From Spirochaetaceae bacterium (GTDB taxonomy: Bacteria; Spirochaetota; Spirochaetia; Treponematales; Treponemataceae), in NCBI GenBank assembly GCA_017622135.1, contig JAGARR010000029.1:1-64000 (forward strand): DNA of 64,000 bases, read 5' to 3'. The notes beneath the pieces are model-generated. The model did not search any database. It had not been told where the DNA came from and saw nothing but the letters and a program-made list of their open reading frames with translations. The position numbers and the translations under genes were made by a program. This document shows positions 24,361-33,409 of this stretch, piece after piece (within the stretch, counting starts at the first letter, position 1; each line of letters starts with the position of its first letter).

Positions 24361-27300
24361 TTACTCTTCCTTACCGTTGAAAATCTCTATATTGTTATTG
24401 GTAAACATATCTATGCCTATGGGAAAAAATAGACGTGTATTTTTAATTTTTTTGTGTTCTTTATCTAATCCATGAGGACAATTTGAACAACGCTTTCTAT
24501 CTTCCAAAATACTTTTCGCTTTATAATGCAAGAATTCTTTTGTTATTTTTCCTTTTTCTATTTCTAAATTAAAGCATGTATCATCTTCAAAACCGTGATC
24601 AGAAATAAGTCTTTCTGTAAATACAAAATACTTTAATGTATGAGTCTTTATATATTCATCATAATAATCTTTACGAATAAAAATACTTTCTTTTATAAAA
24701 TCTTTATAATAATCTGATTTATTATTATTGCAATAAATTACGGTTTCACCTTTAGAATCTATCCAAGACAAATTTTGATAATCTGGTTTTAGATTTAAAT
24801 CTTTTATTAATTTTGCTGGTGGTAATAAAAGATTCGTTTCGTCCAATAATTCTGTATATGAAGAAATTTCTTTTACATACATACACAATTCAGGCTCTGG
24901 CGAATCATCACTATAGTTTTCTAATAAACCATAGTAATCTCTGTGTTCAATTGTAAGCTCTCTATCTGTTTCATCATCATTTAATGTTATTGCTTTAGAT
25001 GTACAACATGAAATATCATAATTATCACGCCACGAGTCTATATTATTAGTAGAATCATCTAAGGAAATTTTAGTACTTAAAATCATCCACTCTAATTTTC
25101 CACGCCAAACTGGTTTTGTGATTAAAGATAAAACATTTTCTTTTGTCAAGGTTGCATTTTTTACCCAGGATTCATCTTTTTTCATAGAAAAATCAATGCT
25201 ATTTAAGACTTTATCCTGTAATTTTTCTATCTGATTAACATATGTTGGTATTGGTGCCGTAATATTTTGAGAAGGTTCATATTGTAATGGGTCATAAACT
25301 TTATACCCTATTAATTCTTCTGCATCATCATATGAACTAAATTCATCAGTAAAATAGTTGCACATTAAGCTTCCATAAAAAAGATCTTGAGAAATAACTA
25401 TTAATTTTCGTAAAAGAGATTTACTAAAATTACGATAAACTAAATCTACATCCTCAGATTCAGAGCTATAACTATACATATTTAAAATGTTATTAAATAC
25501 TTTCTCAAGAGATTTCAAAAAAGAATTCACAGGAAATGACTTATCCTGTATTTTATATAATTTTTTTATTGATTTTTTAAATAAATTAGAGCCTTTGCAT
25601 TCACCACATTTTACACAAGAAAATTTTTTTTCAAGTGAATTATTTATATATTTTATTGTTTTTTTATCTATGTATAAAAATCTAGGATGTATATTATCTA
25701 TTCTATTTCTATCCCAATATCTAAAATGAAGTAGACTTGGTGCGTATGCATCAATTCTGAAAAGAATTCTTTCAAATACATCACTTATTTTTCTTGTTGT
25801 GTTAGAAAATAAGTTTTTCTTTTCCCAGTTAATATAATCAAATTTTAAATTTAAATAATTTGAAATTCGTGCTAGATTAACCGCACTTAAAAAAGAATAA
25901 TCTTCTTTTAACCGCATAAAAAATTGCGTAATCTCTTCATTGTGTTTATGATAAAAAAGAATTTCTATAATTGCATCCTGAATATATAAATCATATATTT
26001 TTGGAAAAAGTGTTATTACCTTTGAAATATAACTTTCTTTTATTCTAACAATATCAAAAAGTAATTTTCTTGCGATAATTCTTACATCTTCATTTGCAGC
26101 AGAAGAACTCCAAAGTGCTGTATAAAAATATTCGTCTAATGCAGATTCATCAACATTGGTGTAATTTACAAAATAAAGAATATTTTTTAGTCTTCGAGCA
26201 AAATTATCAGCATCATAATTAATAGATAAGATTTTTGACAAAACTGATAATTGATTTTCATAAGAATCTAAAAGCAATTGATTTTGAAAATTAATACAGT
26301 TAAATGGTTTGTCAGTAAAACCTGCAAACCAAACAAATTGATGAACTGGATATTTTTGTTCGAAAACAGAAAGAAATAAAGGAATATTTTCAGCATCAAA
26401 CTTTACTTTTTGTAAAACTTCAGGTCTTAATTCATCCAATAAACTTGTTTTTTTTAGAATTTTATATATTCGATTATAATTATTCCCAAATTTATCGAAT
26501 AACCCAACAATAAATGCTTCTCTTGCTGATGAAAATGCTTCTATCTTTTCAATAATTATTTTTATTATTTCTTCATCAGACTTATTTTTACTATCATCAA
26601 AAAAGTACCTTGCAATTAAAAAATCATGGATTGTTTCTATCTGGAAATAGACATAGGTCTCTTCATTTTTTTTGTATGTAAATATGAAATCAGTTGAAAT
26701 AAGTTTTTCAATATAATCTCTTGAATTAGGAATTAAACTATCAATGTTAGAAAGAGAGATTCCTTTTGTATTGTTATCATACATCCATTTTGTAATGTTC
26801 TTTGTATGTTCCCAATATACTTTACCAATAGTTTCCTTAAAATCGTGTTCCAAAATATATGTTATAGAATTTATACTATTTTTATCTTCTGGAAATGAAA
26901 CAAGAATTTTTATTAATTTACTTATGAGTAAAGCATTATTTGAAAAAAGAATATCGGTATACCTATATAATTCTTTTATTGGATATTTTGAGATTATATC
27001 TATTGCAGCTTCAAAAGATATTCCAGGAAATGTTTCGTTTGTAGAAATAAGTGATGACAATTTTTTACAATATTCTTCTTTAAGAGCGAAACTTCTGTAT
27101 GTTACAATTATTCTAATATTTTTATTATTTAGTAATTTTTGAATTCCATTAAGAATAAAATCTTTATTTTTTTCCGATAATTCGTTAAATGCATCTACTA
27201 TAAAAACAAAAGGTGTTTCTTTTGCAAATAAATTGATTTCTTCAAAATCTATATCAAAAGCAATTTCCTGATACTTTCCATAAACACATAAATGGGATAT

Positions 27301-27675
27301 GTTTTTATTAGAGATTTCTTTTTCTAGTTGATATATAAAATATGATTTTCCAATACCACCAACACCAGTTAAAATACAAGCATGATGTAAATTTGTATAA
27401 TATTTTACCTTATCAAGATTAAGACCATACCAATGAGGATTTATATCATGAATTTCATTCAATTTATTTTTAATTTCTTGCAAAAAAGAAGACTGGTCTG
27501 TTAGAAAGTAGTCATAAGAATTATATATTTTTCTCAGTTCGGAAAGTTTCTTTTCTAATGACTTATTTTGTTCCGAGGTATGCCGCATTTTAGGAAGCAA
27601 ACCTAAAAAATATTCTAAAAAATTTTCATCTTCCCATTCAAAATGTTCTTTAACATTTTCAAGAGAATTGGACAT
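24361..27675 (-). CDS. STAND-type NTPase in an AT-rich island
   Basis: This 1104-residue protein has a P-loop at residues 103-111 (TGVGGIGKS), a hydrophobic Walker B strand VFIVDAFNEL near 160, and a following IRIIVTYRS strand. That is the NACHT/AP-ATPase arrangement of signal-transduction STAND ATPases, which include antiphage Avs-type sensors. The long helical C-terminal part may be the sensor. Cysteine pairs occur in CVKCGECKG and CSNCPHG, suggesting metal binding. Codon use is extremely AT-rich compared with the neighbours, a sign of recent acquisition. No separate effector gene is adjacent. A role in defence is inferred. Confidence 0.7.
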   Translation of the reverse strand: MSNSLENVKEHFEWEDENFLEYFLGLLPKMRHTSEQNKSLEKKLSELRKIYNSYDYFLTDQSSFLQEIKNKLNEIHDINPHWYGLNLDKVKYYTNLHHACILTGVGGIGKSYFIYQLEKEISNKNISHLCVYGKYQEIAFDIDFEEINLFAKETPFVFIVDAFNELSEKNKDFILNGIQKLLNNKNIRIIVTYRSFALKEEYCKKLSSLISTNETFPGISFEAAIDIISKYPIKELYRYTDILFSNNALLISKLIKILVSFPEDKNSINSITYILEHDFKETIGKVYWEHTKNITKWMYDNNTKGISLSNIDSLIPNSRDYIEKLISTDFIFTYKKNEETYVYFQIETIHDFLIARYFFDDSKNKSDEEIIKIIIEKIEAFSSAREAFIVGLFDKFGNNYNRIYKILKKTSLLDELRPEVLQKVKFDAENIPLFLSVFEQKYPVHQFVWFAGFTDKPFNCINFQNQLLLDSYENQLSVLSKILSINYDADNFARRLKNILYFVNYTNVDESALDEYFYTALWSSSAANEDVRIIARKLLFDIVRIKESYISKVITLFPKIYDLYIQDAIIEILFYHKHNEEITQFFMRLKEDYSFLSAVNLARISNYLNLKFDYINWEKKNLFSNTTRKISDVFERILFRIDAYAPSLLHFRYWDRNRIDNIHPRFLYIDKKTIKYINNSLEKKFSCVKCGECKGSNLFKKSIKKLYKIQDKSFPVNSFLKSLEKVFNNILNMYSYSSESEDVDLVYRNFSKSLLRKLIVISQDLFYGSLMCNYFTDEFSSYDDAEELIGYKVYDPLQYEPSQNITAPIPTYVNQIEKLQDKVLNSIDFSMKKDESWVKNATLTKENVLSLITKPVWRGKLEWMILSTKISLDDSTNNIDSWRDNYDISCCTSKAITLNDDETDRELTIEHRDYYGLLENYSDDSPEPELCMYVKEISSYTELLDETNLLLPPAKLIKDLNLKPDYQNLSWIDSKGETVIYCNNNKSDYYKDFIKESIFIRKDYYDEYIKTHTLKYFVFTERLISDHGFEDDTCFNLEIEKGKITKEFLHYKAKSILEDRKRCSNCPHGLDKEHKKIKNTRLFFPIGIDMFTNNNIEIFNGKEE

Positions 27676-28135
27676 TTTGTCTTTATGTGTATTATTTATT
27701 TCTTCAAATCTATAAATATTTATCCCTCTCTTTCAAAACCTTCTGATAAAAATATCAGGATATTTCGCATAATAACTACATCAATAAAATATATTTTGGA
27801 AAACTTACCGATACAAAGTTCCCAGTCTGATAATAGTACTACTCACTGAATAAAAATACTCATTTCATACTAAAAAAGGCAAGTAGAAATTCAACAATTA
27901 TTTTGCTATCATGTCCATCCGTTTGACTATAATGCACTAAACTTCAAGACTCAATACTACCTTTATTACAAGATTCTGAGAATAAGTATCTGATGAAATA
28001 AAAAAAGAGAAAATATTACCTTAAAACACGCAGGATTCATCGGATTCCTTAAATATAAGAAACCATCCATTGCCTCAATATTTTGAAACTTGCAAAACCT
28101 AGAACCCCACCCCCAATCCATGTTATACTATCCCC
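27676..28135. other. AT-rich gene-free stretch, right end of the island
   Basis: About 460 bases without a convincing gene separate the STAND gene from the HNH gene. Composition is strongly AT-rich to about 28080, then changes to a C-rich stretch just before the HNH promoter. This marks the right boundary of the foreign island. I see no clear terminal inverted repeats or integrase. Confidence 0.5.
28121..28129 (+). promoter_or_regulatory. Extended -10 of the HNH gene, 6 nt before the ATG
   Basis: TG-t-TATACT is an extended -10 element whose last base lies 6 nt before the ATG at 28136. There is no room for a ribosome site, so a leaderless transcript is likely. The identical arrangement precedes the helicase gene at 33410. 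Confidence 0.55.
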
Positions 28136-29233
28136 ATGAGCAAGCCCTCCAATTCCGGCTGGAATCTGCAACAAGGCATCGTGCCCTTCCTTCCTCTTGG
28201 CGAAAGCGAGGTTATCCGCATTGTCAATTTGGCCTTGTCTCCAGCAAAGATGCACACCACTACCTACAAGTACGCTTTTTTTAAGGCGGTGCTAGACAAT
28301 CTTTTTAATGTAGACTTAGAAAATCATTTTCTCAGCTATGATGCCATTGCACTGCGGTTCACGGAAATCTACTGGAACTTAGTCTTGAACTTTCACCTGA
28401 AGCAAATGCCAGTCTCTCAGCGGACTGCTATGACGGCAGTGGAACGAAAACTTTTTGACTTCTGTGAAAAATACCACTTTGACCACGCTCAAAAGCAACA
28501 GATTTTTCCCTTTGAGTCCTTGCGTGGTGACTTGCAACTAGAAATTGCCAAGATAATCAAAAGGGAAATGCTCAAGTACGTGGTGGGGGCCTTTTACAAA
28601 GACACAGAAGGGCAGCTGTATTCTTTTAACAAAGAAGAAGGTGGAATCCATTTTAATCCCCATGCCTACGCCGCCTGCGTTACCTTCAAGACGGACTTTG
28701 AAAAAATAAATTATTACGAATGGATAAAATATCTAGAAAAGGTGAATAAAGAAGAAGATTCCTATGCCTTGGCAAACAAGTTAGATGCTTCCACAGAGCG
28801 AAACAACCTTTCTCCCTATCGCCAAGTGCTACAACAGTTTGGTCAGCACCATTGTTTTTACTGTCACAAGAGCCTAAAGCAGGAAGCAACCACTATTCCA
28901 GTAGACCATTGCATTCCCTGGTCTTTTGTCAAGGATGACAAACTCTGGAACTTTGTCCTTGCCTGCCCCACCTGTAACGGAGCAAAAAGCAACACCCTTC
29001 CTGCAGAAACCTATCTTGCAGACATAAAACAACGCAACCTTTCCCTGTTGAACATGGACATCCCCTTGGTAAAAGAAGATTTCAAGTCCTACAGCCACGC
29101 AAAATTAGAAGCAATGTACCGCTCAGCCCTGTTCAACGGCTTCCAGTCCGGCTGGAAGCCCCGCACCATCGCAGCACTGCCCGCCTACGGCTTTGGTGAC
29201 GGCGGGTATGCTTCCGTGGCGGATGGGGAGTGA
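28136..29233 (+). CDS. HNH endonuclease family protein
   Basis: This 365-residue protein carries a C-terminal zinc-type HNH domain: HHCFYCHKSL, then PVDHCIPWSF, then WNFVLACPTCNGAKSN at about residues 240-290. The N-terminal 230 residues are helical and unassigned. The 3' end includes the first copy of a perfect 29-bp direct repeat (29207-29235) and overlaps the convergent helicase gene by 49 nt. The second repeat copy lies just before another helicase gene at 33410, so HNH and helicase may originally have been adjacent. It could be a phosphorothioate-linked or stand-alone restriction nuclease; neither is shown by sequence. Confidence 0.8.
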   Translation: MSKPSNSGWNLQQGIVPFLPLGESEVIRIVNLALSPAKMHTTTYKYAFFKAVLDNLFNVDLENHFLSYDAIALRFTEIYWNLVLNFHLKQMPVSQRTAMTAVERKLFDFCEKYHFDHAQKQQIFPFESLRGDLQLEIAKIIKREMLKYVVGAFYKDTEGQLYSFNKEEGGIHFNPHAYAACVTFKTDFEKINYYEWIKYLEKVNKEEDSYALANKLDASTERNNLSPYRQVLQQFGQHHCFYCHKSLKQEATTIPVDHCIPWSFVKDDKLWNFVLACPTCNGAKSNTLPAETYLADIKQRNLSLLNMDIPLVKEDFKSYSHAKLEAMYRSALFNGFQSGWKPRTIAALPAYGFGDGGYASVADGE

Positions 29234-32118
29234 GGGGGAAGTTTTTTTGGGGCAATATCTATCCCTTTTGGAATCTTTACAGGATCAACAGGCTCCAAGG
29301 TCAGACCGTTGGTACGATAGAACTCTTCTTTCCAGATTTTGTTGTCGCACCCCTTATTGTCTTGGGTATAATTAGTACATCCAAGGAAATACCCTCCATT
29401 TTTAGTAGGCTTTGCAATCAAATAACCATCACACTTGTCACATTTCTGGATTGAAAGTTTTCCTGCCCGTATCTCATTTGTCATAAAATCACAAATTTCA
29501 GGATCATTCATACAAATCCACAAATTAAGACCATACGCATTTTTATATTTCCGTTTCAATGGATAGCCACAGATGGGACAAGCTCTTTTAAATGTTGCAG
29601 TATCCTTGAGCAAATCATTCCATTCCCCTTTAAGGGAAACATTCTTGTAGTCATGCTTAATCTCCAGAAGAAATTCCGATGGATTATCCTGGGGAGCAAC
29701 AAAATAGACACGGTTTTTTGTCCGTGTCATTGCCACATAAAAAAGTCGCCTTTCCTCTGCGGCATCTATGGAATCATCCCGCTTCACAACATAACTTAAT
29801 ATCGGATCGTCTTCTATTTTTGAGGGAAATCCATATGTCTCATTCTTGCCATTTATTACGATTACATTATCGTATCCCAAACCCTTGGATGCATGTGCGG
29901 TCATAAAGGTAATTTTTAAATCAGGGTATTTTAGACATTTCACTTGACTTCCATAATTCTTATATTCAAACAAACTGGAATATTCCAGATTTTTTGCATC
30001 GAAATTAAATCTACCCAAAAGCAATATATCCTGTTTTTTGCTATCCTTATTCTCCAACTTATTGAACTCCACAATTTGGTCTATAGCTTGCTCAACAGCC
30101 TTTGCAAGATTATATTTTGCTCCAGTCCCAAAAGCATCCTTGCGGCCTTTCGGCCGGGAGTCGTATGTAAAAATGATGACAGGATCCTTTATTGTTTTGG
30201 GTGAAACTAAAGTCTTTTGAATTTGTGCTGTATTTTTTTGGATGAAATTACCAGCAATATCAATGACCTCTTGAGAATTACGATAGGTCTTCGTAATCTT
30301 GAGAAGTTCAGCATATCCCATTATTTCTGAGAATCTTGTAAAAAGCGTTATGTCAGAACCACTAAAAGCATAAATTGACTGCCAATCATCTCCCACTGCA
30401 ATTATTTTTGCAGCAGTAACATCGTGCAGAGCCCCCACCAAGTCAAATCTTTGCCGTGAAATATCCTGATACTCATCGACTATGATATATTTGAACGAAA
30501 TCTGTTCGCTAACCTCCTTTGACTCCAACAGAAGACGTGCAGACTTGTTGATCATATCAGAAAAATCAACAGCATTGTGCTTGTTAAGATATTGCTCATA
30601 CTCAAGGAAACATTGCCGACAAATTCTCAAGAATATCTTTGTCCGAACGTTTTCTACTTTCAGCTGCCACTCATCAAACTGCTCTACAGTATATCCATTT
30701 GTCTTGAAATTCAAAATAAACCGCTCAACCAAGTTGATAAACTTCCTTAAATAACGGCTGCTGTCTTGATTTGAGATTTTCTTCATCACCTCTTTATTGT
30801 CACGTGGATACAAGATGAAGCCAGCCTTTTCCAACTGATTTTGAAGATGCTCCATCAAGGACTTTCCATCAGTGAATTGGGAGAAGGTGTACAGCAATGT
30901 GGTTCCATGCTTCCTATGCAAAGCTACCTTGTCTTTCACAGCTTTTCTATACTTTATCAACTCCTCATCATTATACCGACTGCTTTCTCCTGTCTGTGTA
31001 ATGCCAAAATGTTCAATGTATGCCTCCTTCCCACCCTGGCGGATGATAAAATCAGGAGTATACGGTTTCTTAGCACCATCTATGTTAAATTTATAGCGGG
31101 GCTCATATTCATATTCAATTGAATTGAGATAAAGAAAATTAGCAATCTGAACTTCTTCTTGAGAGCGCAATACCTCATTCTGAATCGTGACATATTTCTT
31201 ACTGCGCTCGTCAGTAATCTCCAAGGTGAATTCTCCGATTTCGCTCTTTATTGTTGTAAAATTTGCTCCATTCAACTTATTGAATAATTCTTTTTTACTC
31301 TTCACCAGCATTGGTGCATCAAGATAGCAAGCAAAGAATTGTATCAAATCATCAACAATCTTTTCATTCTCTAAAATTGACTCCTTAAAATAATCATCGA
31401 GCACAAAAAACAACTTATCATTTTGAACAATATTAAGCCTCTCCTCATTCTCTTTATGAAGAATAGCGTTACCTGTAGAATGAAAAGTTGTAATAGGACA
31501 ATTGATTTTCAATTGCTTCTGAATTTTTTCTTTCAGCTCACCGACAGCCTTGTTGGTAAAGGACACCACAAGGATTTCCTCTGGTTTTATATTCTTCTTC
31601 TCTACAAGGTACTTCACCTTTGCTGCCACAGTAGTTGTCTTGCCAGCTCCTGCACCAGCAATCACAAGACAATAATCCTCATCCGTAAGAATGACTTTTC
31701 TTTGGTCATCGTCAAGCATTACCGCCGGATCCACCTCATGCAGTATCGCATCAAGATAGTTTTTTTCCGATTTTAACTTTTCTTCTATATATCTGGCATT
31801 ATGGTTGTCAACCAAATCCTTGATTGTGGCACATTGCTCCAGTACCGACAATACGATTTTCATTTCAATACGATTCTTCTTACAAAAATCTTTCAGAAGG
31901 CCATCCCTATTCAACTGATTTAAATATACAACAAGTCTATTATCTGCCTCCAACCTTTTGAGATACTGGCTTCTCGCAATATATGCATCAGATGAAAGAA
32001 GTGATTCCAGAAAAACAGCCAAGTCGAAAATTGGCTTCGTAGAGTCTGTCTTTACCGAAGAGACATTAGATTTCTCTCCAGTAACACTCCTTCCAAAAAT
32101 CTTATCAAAAAAAGCCAT
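29185..32118 (-). CDS. UvrD-like helicase with internal PD-(D/E)XK segment and zinc ribbons (helicase 1)
   Basis: This is a 977-residue SF1 helicase: Walker A GAGAGKTTT near residue 155, VSFTNKAV, IIVDEYQDIS, DDWQSIYAFSG, and HASKGLGYDNVI. Between the helicase parts, at about 325-370, EVQIANFL, TPDFII and YIEHFGI form a PD-(D/E)XK-like pattern. Two C-terminal topoisomerase-type zinc ribbons follow (CPICGYPL and CDKCDGYL). It is paralogous to the protein encoded at 33410. The last 15-20 codons run antisense through the HNH 3' end, so the native stop was probably lost. A TATAAT ends 6 nt before the ATG. Repair or defence role. Confidence 0.82.
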   Translation of the reverse strand: MAFFDKIFGRSVTGEKSNVSSVKTDSTKPIFDLAVFLESLLSSDAYIARSQYLKRLEADNRLVVYLNQLNRDGLLKDFCKKNRIEMKIVLSVLEQCATIKDLVDNHNARYIEEKLKSEKNYLDAILHEVDPAVMLDDDQRKVILTDEDYCLVIAGAGAGKTTTVAAKVKYLVEKKNIKPEEILVVSFTNKAVGELKEKIQKQLKINCPITTFHSTGNAILHKENEERLNIVQNDKLFFVLDDYFKESILENEKIVDDLIQFFACYLDAPMLVKSKKELFNKLNGANFTTIKSEIGEFTLEITDERSKKYVTIQNEVLRSQEEVQIANFLYLNSIEYEYEPRYKFNIDGAKKPYTPDFIIRQGGKEAYIEHFGITQTGESSRYNDEELIKYRKAVKDKVALHRKHGTTLLYTFSQFTDGKSLMEHLQNQLEKAGFILYPRDNKEVMKKISNQDSSRYLRKFINLVERFILNFKTNGYTVEQFDEWQLKVENVRTKIFLRICRQCFLEYEQYLNKHNAVDFSDMINKSARLLLESKEVSEQISFKYIIVDEYQDISRQRFDLVGALHDVTAAKIIAVGDDWQSIYAFSGSDITLFTRFSEIMGYAELLKITKTYRNSQEVIDIAGNFIQKNTAQIQKTLVSPKTIKDPVIIFTYDSRPKGRKDAFGTGAKYNLAKAVEQAIDQIVEFNKLENKDSKKQDILLLGRFNFDAKNLEYSSLFEYKNYGSQVKCLKYPDLKITFMTAHASKGLGYDNVIVINGKNETYGFPSKIEDDPILSYVVKRDDSIDAAEERRLFYVAMTRTKNRVYFVAPQDNPSEFLLEIKHDYKNVSLKGEWNDLLKDTATFKRACPICGYPLKRKYKNAYGLNLWICMNDPEICDFMTNEIRAGKLSIQKCDKCDGYLIAKPTKNGGYFLGCTNYTQDNKGCDNKIWKEEFYRTNGLTLEPVDPVKIPKGIDIAPKKLPPHSPSATEAYPPSPKP
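29207..29235 (+). repeat. 29-bp direct repeat, copy 1 (HNH 3' end)
   Basis: This segment encodes the last codons and stop of the HNH gene and is identical over 29 bp to 33329-33357. The two copies bracket 4.1 kb containing helicase 1, the histone-like gene and a repeat cluster, as att-like or recombination scars would. Confidence 0.8.
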
Positions 32119-32124
32119 GCGTCC

Positions 32125-32153
32125 ATTATATATTCGTTACTATATAATAGCAA
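32125..32153 (-). promoter_or_regulatory. Promoter of helicase 1, apparently leaderless
   Basis: On the minus strand TTGCTA (32153-32148) and TATAAT (32130-32125) are 17 nt apart. The -10 ends 6 nt before the ATG at 32118, so transcription would begin at or next to the start codon. No ribosome site fits. Confidence 0.55.
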
Positions 32154-32207
32154 TGTTTCTGACAATTATTGCTGAAATCTATGGGGAATTTCTTTAGGGG
32201 TAGCATT

Positions 32208-32459
32208 ATGGATAAGAATTTGAAGAGTTTTTTGCTAATCATTTTAACCTGTTTTTTTATTGCAAGTCGTACAAGCGGTACTGCTTTCCAAGAAAAGAGC
32301 CTGCACGGAACACCCGCAAAGCCCCCCACCAGCCACCGTAGCGGACACAAAAAAAGGGGAACACACAGCCGGATCTGCTCAGGAACTGCGGTTCCCCAGT
32401 TTTGGAATATATCATGGTGCCAGGCAATGCATCCTGCACCAGTGGGTTCCAAAGATTAG
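32208..32459 (+). CDS. Short frame with a signal-peptide-like start (doubtful)
   Basis: The frame begins MDKNLKSFLLIILTCFFIASR, a basic N-terminus and hydrophobic stretch like a signal or lipoprotein peptide. The remaining 60 residues are low-complexity, rich in Ser, His and Lys, and do not resemble a folded domain. A weak AGGGG precedes the ATG. It may be the 5' remnant of a secreted protein gene whose body has been replaced. Confidence 0.25.
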   Translation: MDKNLKSFLLIILTCFFIASRTSGTAFQEKSLHGTPAKPPTSHRSGHKKRGTHSRICSGTAVPQFWNISWCQAMHPAPVGSKD

Positions 32460-32579
32460 AATGTGTTTTTTAAATCTAGCTTGCCGTCTGCAAGGTGCAT
32501 GACCCAAAATAACTAAACTGGCCCATCAACAGAAAGGAGGCCACTGGAGGTGTCATGCAAAAAGTATGCAGCACCGCTG

Positions 32580-32960
32580 TTAAGCCAGCTTCTGGAAGGA
32601 CATGTCCGTGAGGACTGCCCGCTTCATCTCAGGTGCACCAATAAAGCCGATGCGAGTGCCGTCAATGTCTGCCGCCGTCACATCCTCCGCATTCTCGTGG
32701 CCATTGCCGCCGAAAATCACCTTGAATGTACCAAAACGGTCCAGCTTAATCTTGGCACCACGCCGCAAATGCTTGGGCATCACATTCAGCAAACCCTCCA
32801 ACACAGCCTTTACGTCTGAGGGAGTTATTGATGTTGCGAAGGAAATCTCTTCCGCCAACTCGTCAATACCAATCTCATCGCTATACACAGGAGCAGGATA
32901 ATACTTTTCCTGGCTCCTGTCCTGTGGATTTTTTCTTTTGGTAATCTTAAATTTCATCAT
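32580..32960 (-). CDS. HU-like histone-family DNA-binding protein
   Basis: This 126-residue protein has an HU/IHF-like fold: ELAEEISFATSITPSDVKAVLEGL helices, then RRGAKIKLDRFGTFKVIF, the beta-arm base. It resembles the divergent histone-like group common in Bacteroidetes and mobile DNA more than the housekeeping HU at 49342. An AGGAG precedes two adjacent ATG codons. It lies within the 4.1-kb segment bounded by 29-bp repeats, next to a cluster of palindromic repeats that it could bind. That link is speculative. Confidence 0.75.
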   Translation of the reverse strand: MMKFKITKRKNPQDRSQEKYYPAPVYSDEIGIDELAEEISFATSITPSDVKAVLEGLLNVMPKHLRRGAKIKLDRFGTFKVIFGGNGHENAEDVTAADIDGTRIGFIGAPEMKRAVLTDMSFQKLA

Positions 32961-32987
32961 TATCTCCTATTTTATATATAATTTTTT

Positions 32988-33095
32988 TTACAGTAATTCC
33001 ACAAATGAAAGTCCTTCCCTATACATGTAAAAGAGCAGATCCGAAGTCATCCCATCCGGGAACTCCCGGCGCAGGCACCGCATACTGCAAGCCAC
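32988..33095 (-). CDS. 35-residue hypothetical peptide
   Basis: A GTG codon with a GGAGG ribosome site 8 nt upstream opens a 35-codon frame (MACSMRCLRREFP..., ending GLSFVELL). It stops 27 nt before the histone-like gene, and the two may be co-transcribed. A longer ATG-initiated frame runs into the repeat cluster. No family is recognised; coding status is uncertain. Confidence 0.35.
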   Translation of the reverse strand: MACSMRCLRREFPDGMTSDLLFYMYREGLSFVELL

Positions 33096-33188
33096 CTGCA
33101 CTACCTCCACTATACACCTATCCTTCCACAACGTCAAGTTTCCTAAGCACGAATCTTCCTCAAAAAGCAAACCACCATCCCCCGCCAA

Positions 33189-33299
33189 ATTTTCCACTGG
33201 AAATGCATCCAATTTCCAGTACAAATTGCACCAATTTCCAGTGGAAATTCACCCCCATTTCCAGTGCAAATTCAAGCAATTTCCAGTGCAAATTCTAGC
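33189..33299. repeat. Five tandem palindromic repeats spaced about two helical turns apart
   Basis: Five copies of a motif close to AATTTCCAGTGCAAATT begin at about 33189, 33211, 33233, 33257 and 33278, with steps of 22, 22, 24 and 21 nt. The copy at 33233 (AATTTCCAGTGGAAATT) is nearly a perfect palindrome. The steps are close to two DNA turns, so a protein would meet all sites on one face. This looks like an iteron-type or multi-operator array. It is not a CRISPR, because the units adjoin with only about 5 nt between them. Confidence 0.75.
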
Positions 33300-33328
33300 G
33301 GAAAGGGCACAGGAAGGCGGCGCAATGC

Positions 33329-33357
33329 TATGCTTCCGTGGCGGATGGGGAGTGAGG
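33329..33357 (+). repeat. 29-bp direct repeat, copy 2
   Basis: Identical to 29207-29235 (HNH 3' end). Here it lies in non-coding DNA about 50 bp before helicase 2. It looks like the residue of the original HNH 3' end left after insertion of the intervening segment. Confidence 0.8.
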
Positions 33358-33394
33358 AGCTTGCCCCACAGGATAGCAGCTTACAGCGTTTCCA

Positions 33395-33403
33395 TGCTAT
33401 ACT
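33395..33403 (+). promoter_or_regulatory. Extended -10 of helicase 2, 6 nt before the ATG
   Basis: TG-c-TATACT ends 6 nt before the ATG at 33410 with no ribosome site between. This is the same spacing and extended -10 type as for the HNH gene at 28136. Confidence 0.55.
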
Positions 33404-33409
33404 GGCTCC

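Noticed and set aside
28136-29233. HNH protein as SspE
   Set aside because: No DUF262-like DGQQR region is visible and its gene is separated from the ssp genes by the AT-rich island; only a general HNH call is supported.
32169-32207. Upstream extension of the short secreted-like frame
   Set aside because: The ATG at 32169 has no ribosome site and the added residues break the signal-peptide pattern.
33189-33299. Short CRISPR array
   Set aside because: Units are about 17 nt and nearly contiguous, without variable spacers of 30 nt or more.
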